NCBI GenBank assembly: GCA_964438995.1
Contig: CAYTMQ010000002.1
Coordinates: 303,515-367,514, forward strand
Reading direction: 5' to 3'
Source: JABMMZ01 sp964438995
GTDB taxonomy: Bacteria > Bacteroidota > Bacteroidia > NS11-12g > UBA955
Length of the DNA: 64,000 nucleotides
Of the stretch, positions 56,831 to 64,000 are shown in pieces (the stretch's first letter is position 1; each line of letters begins with the position of its first letter). Under the pieces are notes generated by a model, which did no database searches, was not told where the DNA came from, and saw only the letters and a list, made by a program, of their open reading frames with translations. A program made the position numbers and the translations under genes.

Positions 56831-58281
56831 TATTTTTCTCCTTGAGAAATTGAATAGGCAGGTTTGTTGTTAAACAGATATAAATTTTCTGTTTTAATCA
56901 CCTTCATATTCGCTTGATCTATTCTATTTTGGAGTTCCAATATTTCTGAAAATGGAATTGCATTTTTCAATTTGTTGGTAAATCTACAACGCCAATGATT
57001 GGTGCAAAAAGTTGAAGGATGTCCATTGGGATATACCACTACTCCCCTGTTTGAAATCATATCCAATTCAAGGTCTTGCGAATTCAAATTCTTAAACAAG
57101 TCGCCCAATACATTCGGATTTTTATTGGCTTCGTCCCAATCTAAAAATATGTCTACTCCAATTAATTTTTTGTCAACAGGATTTTTTTCACTGAGTTTGA
57201 TGCTGATTGGTTTAGCGTTGTGATTCAATTCAATGGCTTTAAACTTTTCTGGTTTTTGTCCCAATCGTTCAATGATGGCATTCGCAAAAGCTTTGGTACC
57301 AACTTTCTGTTTGCTCTCACCTTCTCTATAGATATCTCCTGTATGGATGCCATCTTCGAGTGTTTTAAGCAAAGCATTTTGAATTTTCTCAGCAACATCT
57401 GCTTTACCTAATTGCACTAACATCATGCAAGCACCATTAAGCAAACCACTAGGGTTAGCGATGTCTTTACCTGCGATATCAGGAGCAGAGCCGTGAATGG
57501 CTTCGAACATGGCAAAATTTTCGCCAATATTGCTACTACCACCTAGTCCCACCGAACCAGCAACATCAGCAGCAATATCAGAAATGATATCACCATATAA
57601 ATTAAGAGTCACGATGACATCAAAACGTTCTGGGTCGCTGGCTAGTTTAGCTGCACCAATATCGATGATATAATGGTCGGTTGATATTTGAGGATATTCT
57701 AAAGCGATTCTATCAAAGGTTTTGTGAAACATGCCATCAGTCATTTTCATGATGTTGTCTTTACTCATGCAAGTGACGTGTTTTCTGTTATTTGCTATAG
57801 CATATTCGAAAGCATAGCGAATGATTTTTTCGGTACCAGAAACTGAAACCAATTTCAAGCATTGAATCACTTCATCCGTTTGTTGGTGTTCAATACCAGC
57901 GTACAAATCCTCTTCGTTTTCTCTCACAATTACCAAATCCATATTGGGGAAATTGGTATTTACATACGGTGAATAGCTAACACATGGACGCACATTAGCG
58001 TATAATCCGAGAGTTTTTCTAATGGCAACATTTAAACTTTGGTAACCACCACCTTGAGGGGTTGTTATGGGTGCTTTCAGAAACACTTTATTCTTTTCAA
58101 GAATGTGCCAGTTTTCGTTAGAAATACCAGCAGTGTTGCCAGATAAGTAAACTTTCTCTCCTATTTCAATAACATCGTAAAGAAGATTTGCCCCTGCCGC
58201 GTTTAAGATATCTATGGTGGCAGTCATGATTTCAGGGCCAATGCCATCACCGTAGGCGACAGTTATTCTATTTGTGTCCAT
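56830..58281 (-). CDS. icd: NADP-dependent isocitrate dehydrogenase
   Basis: 483 residues, the longer Bacteroidota/Thermus-type homodimeric enzyme. Motifs: YGDGIGPEIM, SLNVAIRKTLGLYANVRPC (substrate Ser/Arg), VTLNLYGDIISDIAADVAGSVGLGGSSNIG and FEAIHGSAPDIAGKDIANP. A 150-residue C-terminal extension (about 335-483) is typical of this subtype. It oxidises isocitrate to 2-oxoglutarate in the TCA cycle, making NADPH. First gene of an operon with alkD. Confidence 0.93.
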   Translation of the reverse strand: MDTNRITVAYGDGIGPEIMTATIDILNAAGANLLYDVIEIGEKVYLSGNTAGISNENWHILEKNKVFLKAPITTPQGGGYQSLNVAIRKTLGLYANVRPCVSYSPYVNTNFPNMDLVIVRENEEDLYAGIEHQQTDEVIQCLKLVSVSGTEKIIRYAFEYAIANNRKHVTCMSKDNIMKMTDGMFHKTFDRIALEYPQISTDHYIIDIGAAKLASDPERFDVIVTLNLYGDIISDIAADVAGSVGLGGSSNIGENFAMFEAIHGSAPDIAGKDIANPSGLLNGACMMLVQLGKADVAEKIQNALLKTLEDGIHTGDIYREGESKQKVGTKAFANAIIERLGQKPEKFKAIELNHNAKPISIKLSEKNPVDKKLIGVDIFLDWDEANKNPNVLGDLFKNLNSQDLELDMISNRGVVVYPNGHPSTFCTNHWRCRFTNKLKNAIPFSEILELQNRIDQANMKVIKTENLYLFNNKPAYSISQGEK

Positions 58282-58296
58282 TTTTCAATTGGTTTG

Positions 58297-58327
58297 CGAA
58301 ATTAATCAAATAATTCCATGAAATCAA
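58297..58327 (-). promoter_or_regulatory. Promoter of icd operon
   Basis: The minus strand has TTG (58325-58327), a 20-nt spacer and TAATTTCG (58297-58304), with about 15 nt from the box to ATG. Confidence 0.6.
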
Positions 58328-58329
58328 GC

Positions 58330-58352
58330 ACTGATTTATGCTCTAAATCAGT
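58330..58352. promoter_or_regulatory. Inverted repeat in icd-feoA divergent gap
   Basis: ACTGATTT and AAATCAGT form a perfect 8-bp inverted repeat around a 7-nt loop, starting 2 bp upstream of the icd -33 element. No T-tract follows, so it is an operator candidate. Confidence 0.4.
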
Positions 58353-58380
58353 AAAAAAATTCAAAAAATTCAACTTAATT

Positions 58381-58399
58381 ATTTAGAAATATTCTAAAT
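58381..58399. promoter_or_regulatory. Palindromic operator upstream of feoAB
   Basis: ATTTAGAAATATTCTAAAT: two perfect 8-bp arms (ATTTAGAA/TTCTAAAT) around ATA, ending 13 nt before the feoA ATG. The TTAG...CTAA symmetry resembles iron/manganese-dependent DtxR-type boxes; Fur-type control is the alternative. Confidence 0.6.
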
Positions 58400-58412
58400 T
58401 GCGACCCTATTT

Positions 58413-58634
58413 ATGAATGCCAGTGAACTTAAGAAAGGTGAAGAAGCAAAAATTACTCAAGTAGATTACAGTGATTTGCAGAATAAATTAATTGAAATGG
58501 GTTGTTTCGAAGGCAACTCAATTAAACTCTTGCACATTGCACCTTTAGGCGATCCGATAGCTTTTGATATTAATGGTTACATTTTAGGATTGAGGAAAGA
58601 AGAAGCCAAATTAATACAAGTATCACTGAATTGA
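58413..58634 (+). CDS. feoA: FeoA, ferrous iron transport accessory protein
   Basis: 73 residues, SH3-like FeoA fold: MNASELKKGEEAKITQV, LIEMGCFEGNSIKLLHIAPLGDPIAFDINGYILGLRKEEAKLIQV. It supports FeoB in Fe2+ uptake. Its stop overlaps the feoB start by 4 nt, and an iron-box-like palindrome lies just upstream. Confidence 0.92.
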   Translation: MNASELKKGEEAKITQVDYSDLQNKLIEMGCFEGNSIKLLHIAPLGDPIAFDINGYILGLRKEEAKLIQVSLN

Positions 58635-60646
58635 ATTCTAATCCAAAACATATCGTTTTAGTTGGGAATCCCAATTCTGGGAAAACCACTTTGTTCAATG
58701 CATTAACTGGACTGAATCAAAAAATCAGCAATCTACCTGGAACCACCATCGACAAAAAGGCGGGATATTTTACCTACAAATCTCAAAATTTTGAGATAAC
58801 AGATTTGCCAGGAACATATAGCATACATCCAAAAGGTGAGGATGAAATCATCAGCATAGAATACCTCATTAGAACAGGCGACCATCCTATTGATTTGATA
58901 GTATTTGTTGCGGATGCTGGAAATTTATCAAGAAATTTACTCTTGTATACACAAGTAGCCGATTTAGGTTATCCAACAGTGTTGGCTTTAAACATGACAG
59001 ATTTAGCTTTAAAGAAGGGCATTGAAATAGACATCAATGCTTTATCTGGAGAGTTAGGTGTTATTGTTAGTCCAATCAATGCCAGAAAAGAACAAGGAAT
59101 AGATGGTTTAAAAGACGCCATTGTCAAAGTAAACTCTGCTTATCAAACCACCTTTTTTGAAAATAAAATTAACAGTTCTGAAGTCTTTACAAACTACAAA
59201 AACTATCTAGACAATTATTTAGATGCCATTAAATCACAGAATGCTGAATTACTAGAACAAAACAGCAAAGCCATTGCAACCGAAACTATTGCAAGGTATA
59301 AGAAGATTGATGTCATTATTGAAAAATGTGTAAAGAAAGACAAGTTTCCCAAAAAAATACTCACTGAAAAAATTGACAAAATACTGTTGCATCCGATTTA
59401 TGGATTCATTGCATTTTACGCCACATTGTTCATCATTTTTCAATTCATTTTCAAGCTTGCCGATTACCCAATGCAATGGATTGAGAATATTTTTGGTTGG
59501 GTGTCTGAAATTGTAAAAGCAACAATGCCAGAGGGCGCTATTTCATCATTACTAGCGGATGGTGTCATTCCAGGGATAGGTGGAGTTATAGTCTTTTTAC
59601 CTCAAATCATCTTGTTATTTGCCCTTATAGCGATTTTAGAAGACTCTGGATACATGACACGGGTTAGCTTTATTACCGACCGTTTAATGCGTAAATTTGG
59701 ACTTAATGGCAAATCTGTTGTACCCTTAATTGGCGGGATGGCATGTGCTATTCCATCTATTATGGCGACTAGAAACATTGAAAACAAAAAAGACAGATTG
59801 ATAACCATTTTGGTAACGCCATTAATGAGTTGCTCTGCTAGACTGCCGGTATACACATTATTGGTGAGTTTGCTTGTTGTAAATGATGGATCGAAGTGGT
59901 TAGATTCTAGAGGTATAGTTTTACTAGGATTGTATTTAATGGGCTTTTTTGCTGCTTTGATATTTGCCTTTATTTTTAAACTCATACTCAAACAGAAACA
60001 AAAAAGTTACTTCGTTTTAGAGTTACCTGATTATAGAAAACCGAGATTAAAAAACATCCTCTTAACAGTTAAAGAGAAATCAGGTGATTTTTTATTCAAC
60101 GCTGGCAAAATCATTGTCATTGTAAGCATCATTTTATGGTTTTTAGCCAGTTATGCACCTGGTAATAGTTTTAGCGACATTGAGGCCAAATATCAAACTT
60201 ACACAGGTGCAGATAAGGCCTTATTGATTCAAAGTGAAAAACTAGAAAGCAGTTATGCTGGTAGATTAGGAAAAGTAATAGAACCAGTGATTAAACCATT
60301 GGGCTATGATTGGAAAATAGGCATTGCTTTGATTACCAGTTTTGCTGCTAGAGAAGTATTTGTTGGCACTATAGCGACCATTTACAGTGTTGGCGATGCA
60401 GAAGATGAGAGTACCTTAACAGCAGTATTAGCCAAACAAAAAAGGGTTGGTACAGACGAGTATCTATACACTTTACCAACCATTATATCTTTATTGATTT
60501 TCTATGCTTTTGCTATGCAATGCATAAGCACATTGGCTGTCACTTATAGAGAAACCCGTTCTATAAAATGGCCCATCATTCAATTCTTATATATGAGTGG
60601 CTTTGCTTATTTAATGAGTTTATTGGCGTTTAATATATTGACATAG
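58631..60646 (+). CDS. feoB: FeoB, ferrous iron transporter GTPase
   Basis: 671 residues from TTG 58631 overlapping feoA. N-terminal G-domain: G1 GNPNSGKTT (about 9-17), G3 DLPGTYS, G4 NMTD; then a membrane domain with GGMACAIPSIMATRNIENKKDRLITILVTPLMSCSARLPVYTLL and AAREVFVGTIATIYSVG. It imports Fe2+ across the inner membrane. Its last codons (FNILT) and stop lie within the composite repeat that reappears at 63627. Confidence 0.95.
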   Translation: MNSNPKHIVLVGNPNSGKTTLFNALTGLNQKISNLPGTTIDKKAGYFTYKSQNFEITDLPGTYSIHPKGEDEIISIEYLIRTGDHPIDLIVFVADAGNLSRNLLLYTQVADLGYPTVLALNMTDLALKKGIEIDINALSGELGVIVSPINARKEQGIDGLKDAIVKVNSAYQTTFFENKINSSEVFTNYKNYLDNYLDAIKSQNAELLEQNSKAIATETIARYKKIDVIIEKCVKKDKFPKKILTEKIDKILLHPIYGFIAFYATLFIIFQFIFKLADYPMQWIENIFGWVSEIVKATMPEGAISSLLADGVIPGIGGVIVFLPQIILLFALIAILEDSGYMTRVSFITDRLMRKFGLNGKSVVPLIGGMACAIPSIMATRNIENKKDRLITILVTPLMSCSARLPVYTLLVSLLVVNDGSKWLDSRGIVLLGLYLMGFFAALIFAFIFKLILKQKQKSYFVLELPDYRKPRLKNILLTVKEKSGDFLFNAGKIIVIVSIILWFLASYAPGNSFSDIEAKYQTYTGADKALLIQSEKLESSYAGRLGKVIEPVIKPLGYDWKIGIALITSFAAREVFVGTIATIYSVGDAEDESTLTAVLAKQKRVGTDEYLYTLPTIISLLIFYAFAMQCISTLAVTYRETRSIKWPIIQFLYMSGFAYLMSLLAFNILT

Positions 60647-60728
60647 AAGAGCGTATTTTCTTGTGTTTTTATTCCTTTTAATACATTTCCAATAGAGCTG
60701 ATGTTCGCCATACTACCTAACAAGGTTG
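60629..60728. repeat. Composite direct repeat, left copy
   Basis: It starts inside the feoB 3' end: TTTAATATA (60629-60637), GACATAGAAGAGCG (60640-60653), a variable 33-nt segment, TTCCAATAGAGCTGATGTTC (60687-60706), CCAT, and a degenerate palindromic unit CTACCTAACAAGGTTG (60713-60728). The same order recurs at 63627-63743. Confidence 0.85.
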
Positions 60729-60806
60729 ACAACCAAAAGCCACTAACTCAAAATCCTCAAACGTTATTTGCCATTAAAGAACGACATCCAACAGACAGTC
60801 GAGCAA

Positions 60807-61169
60807 TTAACATTTTGACGAAATAATATTTTTCTTCAATTGATTTAGGAGTTTTTGCATTTGTTTCAACTCTTTTATTTTATTTTCAATTGACAAAAGT
60901 TTTTCATCGCAAATAGCCAGCTTCTCTTTGGTGGAGAACTTTTTGTTATACCAAGCATCAATAAGGGTAGCTATTTCGCTTATCGTAAATCCAATTGACT
61001 TGGCTCCTCTTATAAGATATAATTTTTCTACCGTCTCTTCATCGTAATGAAAATAATTGTTCGACTTCACATTTTCAAGTCGTTTACCTTTTATCAATCC
61101 TGACTTCTCGTAAAATCGAATTGTATGGGCGGTAATGCCTGTTCGTTTTGACAATTCATTTATTAACAC
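60807..61169 (-). CDS. MerR-family transcriptional regulator
   Basis: 120 residues from GTG 61169. Winged-helix DNA-binding region (LSKRTGITAHTIRFYEKSGLIKGKR), then a coiled-coil dimerisation helix (about 75-118). The only cysteines are C85 and the terminal C120, so no clear metal site. The start is 4 nt after its -7 box, so the mRNA is probably leaderless. It is divergent from the SDR-hydrolase operon and probably controls it through the shared palindrome. Confidence 0.88.
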   Translation of the reverse strand: MLINELSKRTGITAHTIRFYEKSGLIKGKRLENVKSNNYFHYDEETVEKLYLIRGAKSIGFTISEIATLIDAWYNKKFSTKEKLAICDEKLLSIENKIKELKQMQKLLNQLKKNIISSKC

Positions 61170-61173
61170 GGAA

Positions 61174-61204
61174 CAAAGATAGTGTGTTGAAAAATAATTT
61201 ACAA
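61174..61204 (-). promoter_or_regulatory. Promoter of merR gene (leaderless)
   Basis: The minus strand has TTG (61202-61204), a 20-nt spacer and TATCTTTG (61174-61181). GTG 61169 follows after 4 nt. Confidence 0.65.
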
Positions 61205-61218
61205 GTATAGACTATACT
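61204..61218. promoter_or_regulatory. MerR operator palindrome
   Basis: AGTATAGACTATACT is a perfect 15-nt palindrome around a central A. It touches the merR -33 element and ends 6 nt upstream of the -33 of the divergent operon. Confidence 0.6.
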
Positions 61219-61224
61219 CTAATG

Positions 61225-61255
61225 TTGTAGGTTTGTTTTGATTGACATATTTTTG
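61225..61255 (+). promoter_or_regulatory. Promoter of SDR-hydrolase operon
   Basis: TTG at 61225-61227, a 20-nt spacer and TATTTTTG at 61248-61255. ATG 61279 follows after 23 nt. Confidence 0.7.
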
Positions 61256-61278
61256 CCAGTGTATTAAATATAAACTTA

Positions 61279-61920
61279 ATGAAACTAATAATTTTCGGTG
61301 CAACTGGACTTTCGGGCAAAGTCATTTTAAAAGAAGCCCTTTCAAAAAATCATCATGTTACCGTACTAGTAAGAAATGTAGATGATATTGACATACATAA
61401 TAAAAACCTAACGGTCGTTCAAGGGAGTGTTTTAGATAGAAATACCGTAAACGAGGTTTTGAAAAATCAAGATGCAGTAATTCAAAGCTTAGGTGTTGGA
61501 GGAAAAGGTAATGGAAAACCCACAACTTTTGTCTCTGATGCCAACAAAATCATCATTGAAGAAATGGAAAAAACAAATGTGAAGAGGTATATAGCGATGA
61601 GTAATATCGGTGCAGGAGATAGTTATACATATATGCCATGGATTTTCAGAAAATTGATTTTGCCTTATTTTATGAAATGGTTGCAAGTAATTGTTGATGA
61701 TAAAAACAGAATGGAACCAATGATTATGAGCAGTAATTTAGATTGGACAATCGTACGTTCTGCGGGTATGACGAAAAAACCAGCAAAAGGTACAATAAAT
61801 GCTTCACTTGATGGTAAAGGGTTAAAATTCACTATTACTTTGACAGACTTGGCCAAATTTATGGTTGTTCAACTTGAAGATAAGAAATTCATAAAAAAAG
61901 CCCCTTCAGTTAGTAATTAA
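61279..61920 (+). CDS. NAD(P)-binding atypical SDR (NmrA/SDR_a5-like)
   Basis: 213 residues. Rossmann motif IFGATGLSGKVI (4-15) and VLVRNVDD after beta-2, a pattern of NAD(P)H-binding proteins. It lacks the classical YxxxK, as do NmrA/biliverdin-reductase-like proteins. First gene of the MerR-controlled operon; the substrate is unknown. Confidence 0.85.
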   Translation: MKLIIFGATGLSGKVILKEALSKNHHVTVLVRNVDDIDIHNKNLTVVQGSVLDRNTVNEVLKNQDAVIQSLGVGGKGNGKPTTFVSDANKIIIEEMEKTNVKRYIAMSNIGAGDSYTYMPWIFRKLILPYFMKWLQVIVDDKNRMEPMIMSSNLDWTIVRSAGMTKKPAKGTINASLDGKGLKFTITLTDLAKFMVVQLEDKKFIKKAPSVSN

Positions 61921-61946
61921 TTTTAAAAACCAAATTAATATAGAAA

Positions 61947-62309
61947 ATGACAACAAAATTAATGGTATTAATAGCCAGCATACTCACTCTTCTTTTAGGT
62001 TTATTATTTGTTTTTAATTCCAAAAAAATGCTTTCTGATTGGGGATTGAAAGATTCGCATGAAGCCAAAGTAATGTCTCGAAGGCTCGGGGCGATATTTA
62101 TTGGTTTTTCACAATTACTATACTGGATAAGCACTATTATGCCGGCAAGTTCAAAAGAAATTGTTTTTGGCGCAGTTTCATTACTAGTAGTTGCAATAAC
62201 TCACGGTTTGATTGAATTGAAGCGAGGGAATGTGAGTAAAGGATTTTTAATATCAATTTCGGTTGACACAGTTCTCGCAATTGGTTTTCTTTTAACTATA
62301 ATGAATTAG
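61947..62309 (+). CDS. Small four-helix membrane protein (paralogue A)
   Basis: 120 residues with about four hydrophobic helices. FNSKKMLSDWGLKDSHEAKVMSRRLGAIFIGFSQLLYW is shared with the next gene product, so the two are tandem paralogues. Family not recognised. Lies 26 nt after the SDR gene. Confidence 0.78.
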   Translation: MTTKLMVLIASILTLLLGLLFVFNSKKMLSDWGLKDSHEAKVMSRRLGAIFIGFSQLLYWISTIMPASSKEIVFGAVSLLVVAITHGLIELKRGNVSKGFLISISVDTVLAIGFLLTIMN

Positions 62310-62346
62310 TCGATGAAAATTGGTAAAACACTCAAATAATAATAAT

Positions 62347-62706
62347 ATGACATTTACAACAATTGCGCATATTGCTGCAATCGCTACTCTTGGATTGGGT
62401 TTAGGTTTTTTATTTGCGTCAAAAAAAATGCTTTCTAATTGGGGTATGCAGGCACCTGATGAAGCCAAAGTAATGTCCCGAAGAATTGGGGCAGTATATC
62501 TTGGTCTTTCCTCCATGCTATTTTGGGCACGAACAAATGTGCTCGCAACCGAAGCAATTGCTATTGGCGGTGCTGTAATCACAGGACTCTTAGCCATTAC
62601 AGGTTTGTATGAACTAAAACGTGGTCATGTGAAAAAAGGAATTTTAATATCAACGGTAGTAGAAATATTCATCACGATTGGTTTTCTTTTATCATTAATA
62701 AAATAA
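62347..62706 (+). CDS. Small four-helix membrane protein (paralogue B)
   Basis: 119 residues from ATG 62347 (MTFTTIAHIAAIATLGLGLGF); the ORF start at 62320 adds a hydrophilic HSNNNN run that the paralogue lacks. Key shared stretch: ASKKMLSNWGMQAPDEAKVMSRRIGAVYLG, and ELKRGHVKKGILIS. The pair may work as a heterodimer. Function unknown. Confidence 0.78.
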   Translation: MTFTTIAHIAAIATLGLGLGFLFASKKMLSNWGMQAPDEAKVMSRRIGAVYLGLSSMLFWARTNVLATEAIAIGGAVITGLLAITGLYELKRGHVKKGILISTVVEIFITIGFLLSLIK

Positions 62707-62711
62707 CATAT

Positions 62712-63644
62712 ATGCCAAAATATAACATTCATAAAGATTTTGCATTTCTTCGCTTTGTTCCAAACGTGAAAAAATGGATGATTACTCCTTTAAACGTACT
62801 GAACAAATGGCAATTTAAGTCTACCAAGGCACCACAAAACATTGAAGTTAGTTCTCACCTAATAAAAGGTTTTGAAAACAAGGAGATTGAGGTTTTGGTT
62901 TTCAAGCCAAAAAATATTCAAGCCAATGCACCTTGTATGTTCTATTGTCATGGCGGTGGCTTCTTTTTTGAAGCAGTTCAGCCCCATAAAAAAGTAATGT
63001 TTGAATATGCTGAAAAAGTAAATTGTATAATCGTATTTCCTCAATATAGAGTCAGTTTAAATAATCCATTTCCAACGAGTTTGGAAGATTGTTATTCAGC
63101 CTTAAGTTGGACAAATGACAATGCAACCATGCTCGGGATTGATAAAAATAATATTGCCATCGGCGGTGATAGTGCTGGTGGAAATTTGGCGGCTTGTGTG
63201 GCTCAAATGGCATTAGACAGACAACAAATTAAGTTGAACTTTCAAATGTTGATATATCCAGTTTGCGACCATACTTTAAGAACAAAATCCATGAATCAAT
63301 TTCAAGATACACCGCTTTGGAATGCTCCTAATTCAAAATTAATGTGGGATATTTATTTGAACGGTTTAGATAGAAATAAATTACCAAAATATGTTTCAAC
63401 CTTACAACGAACTGATTTTAAAGGTTTGCCACATGCTTATATTGAAAGTGCAGAATTTGATTGTCTAAGGGACGAAGCAATTTTATATGCACAAAAATTA
63501 AAAGACTCAAATATTCAAGTAGAAATAAATGAAACGAAGGAGACTATTCACGCCTTTGATCTTGTTAGAAAAAGTAATATTACTGAAGCCAGTATTCAAC
63601 GCAGAGTAACAGCATTAAAAAAAGCATTTAATATACGGACATAG
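62712..63644 (+). CDS. Alpha/beta hydrolase, hormone-sensitive lipase type
   Basis: 310 residues. Oxyanion motif HGGG (about 80), nucleophile motif GDSAGG (about 153-158), and His in ETIHAFDLV near the C-terminus form the HSL-type catalytic set. It should hydrolyse esters. Last gene of the MerR operon, 5 nt after the membrane protein gene. Its final codons FNIRT and stop sit inside the right copy of the composite repeat, matching FNILT of feoB. Confidence 0.9.
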   Translation: MPKYNIHKDFAFLRFVPNVKKWMITPLNVLNKWQFKSTKAPQNIEVSSHLIKGFENKEIEVLVFKPKNIQANAPCMFYCHGGGFFFEAVQPHKKVMFEYAEKVNCIIVFPQYRVSLNNPFPTSLEDCYSALSWTNDNATMLGIDKNNIAIGGDSAGGNLAACVAQMALDRQQIKLNFQMLIYPVCDHTLRTKSMNQFQDTPLWNAPNSKLMWDIYLNGLDRNKLPKYVSTLQRTDFKGLPHAYIESAEFDCLRDEAILYAQKLKDSNIQVEINETKETIHAFDLVRKSNITEASIQRRVTALKKAFNIRT

Positions 63645-63743
63645 AAGAGCGAATCTCTAGGATTTTTTCTTTCAATTCAATTCCAATAGAGCTGATGTTC
63701 TCCATCCAACCTTACAACTATACACTTCAACCTTACAAGGTTG
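63627..63743. repeat. Composite direct repeat, right copy
   Basis: TTTAATATA (63627-63635), GACATAGAAGAGCG (63638-63651), a variable 29-nt segment, TTCCAATAGAGCTGATGTTC (63681-63700), CCAT, a half unit CAACCTTACAA (63707-63717) and a full palindromic unit at 63728-63743. Same order as the left copy, about 2,995 bp away. Confidence 0.85.
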
Positions 63744-63805
63744 TTTTTCTTCAAATTTCAACCTTACAAGGTTGATTTTTTTTTCCAACCAACCTTACAA
63801 GGTTG
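63728..63805. repeat. Three palindromic CAACCTTACAAGGTTG units
   Basis: Exact units at 63728-63743, 63759-63774 and 63790-63805, spaced 31-32 nt apart. Each is a 16-nt palindrome (CAACCTT/AAGGTTG). Confidence 0.9.
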
Positions 63806-63845
63806 ACGACCTATACACTTTAACCTTATCTAGGCATGGACAAAC

Positions 63846-63901
63846 AAATAACTAATAACAAATAACTAATAACAAATAACTAATAACAAATAACTAATAA
63901 C
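63846..63901. repeat. Tandem repeat, 14 nt x 4
   Basis: Four exact copies of AAATAACTAATAAC starting at 63846, 63860, 63874 and 63888. No coding potential. Confidence 0.95.
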
Positions 63902-63906
63902 TAATT

Positions 63907-63946
63907 ACTCTGTATCGAGTTGAGTCCCCGAAACTCCGATGCAGAG
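63907..63946. other. Long imperfect hairpin
   Basis: CTCTGTATCG-AGTT pairs with AACTCCGATGCAGAG (one wobble, one bulge) around GAGTCCCCG. It lies just before a strong terminator; its role is unknown. Confidence 0.55.
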
Positions 63947-63951
63947 CAAAC

Positions 63952-63981
63952 AAAAACCCCGACCGTTAGGTCGGGGTTTTT
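63952..63981. terminator. Bidirectional intrinsic terminator
   Basis: Stem AAAAACCCCGACC / GGTCGGGGTTTTT, loop GTTA. Confidence 0.92.
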
Positions 63982-64000
63982 AGTAATTAATCTAAATTTT

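Noticed and set aside
60629..63743. Insertion sequence or integrative element
   Set aside because: No transposase or integrase and no terminal inverted repeats; only a direct composite repeat is seen.
63728..63805. CRISPR-like array
   Set aside because: Only three 16-nt palindromes with T-rich 15-nt gaps that are not spacer-like, and no cas genes.

Overview
The window is AT-rich and reads as the chromosome of a free-living member of the Bacteroidota. The evidence is: five secreted or surface proteins and lipoproteins of Bacteroidota type, including four with C-terminal type IX secretion (T9SS type A) sorting signals; an S46 dipeptidyl-peptidase; split transketolase genes; a DUF4197 lipoprotein; LytTR and His-Asp regulators of Bacteroidota type; and promoters that fit the Bacteroidota consensus TTG-N19-21-TAnnTTTG. 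Shine-Dalgarno sequences are almost absent. A Flavobacteriales- or Chitinophagales-like lineage is plausible, but the sequence alone does not fix the order. No prophage, CRISPR array, IS element or rRNA was seen.

Layout. 1-6.4 kb: a partial SRPBCC protein, a truncated KilA-N gene, a minus-strand operon in which a secreted VWA protein lies between the two halves of transketolase, and an overlapping methionine aminotransferase / omega-amidase pair. 6.4-14 kb: a signalling block with a hybrid histidine kinase, a LytTR regulator, a regulator whose phosphoacceptor Asp is Asn, and a 7TM histidine kinase. 14-26 kb: a 1.6-kresidue T9SS beta-helix/PKD protein, a CPA2 antiporter, a di-haem peroxidase operon with two barrel-like proteins, tRNA-Arg and another T9SS protein. 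26-30 kb: SDR, an Mla-type ABC permease/ATPase pair and an S46 peptidase. 30-38 kb: two paralogous T9SS proteins separated by a 1.6-kb gene-free AT-rich spacer, a small conserved-looking gene, and an alpha-oxoamine synthase-GNAT fusion. 38-45 kb: a STAS-like protein, a histidine kinase / response regulator pair, a propeller-barrel outer-membrane protein, and an ECF sigma factor with a putative partner. 45-52 kb: SRP RNA, hisS, Dps, DUF2490, a YeiH transporter, carbonic anhydrase and SulP. 52-58 kb: a PaaE-like reductase, GH3, DUF4197, MarR, AlkD and isocitrate dehydrogenase. 58-64 kb: feoAB, then a MerR-controlled cassette flanked by a composite direct repeat and a repeat-rich tail.

Themes. 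Several regulatory signals are readable. Eight genes have a -7 box only 4-6 nt before the start codon, which suggests leaderless mRNAs. The ECF sigma gene has the one strong Shine-Dalgarno sequence found, and it sits inside two mutually exclusive hairpins. The feoAB, merR and marR genes carry clear symmetric or repeated operator candidates. The most unusual structural signal is the roughly 100-bp composite repeat that includes the last codons of feoB and of the terminal hydrolase gene and brackets the MerR cassette.
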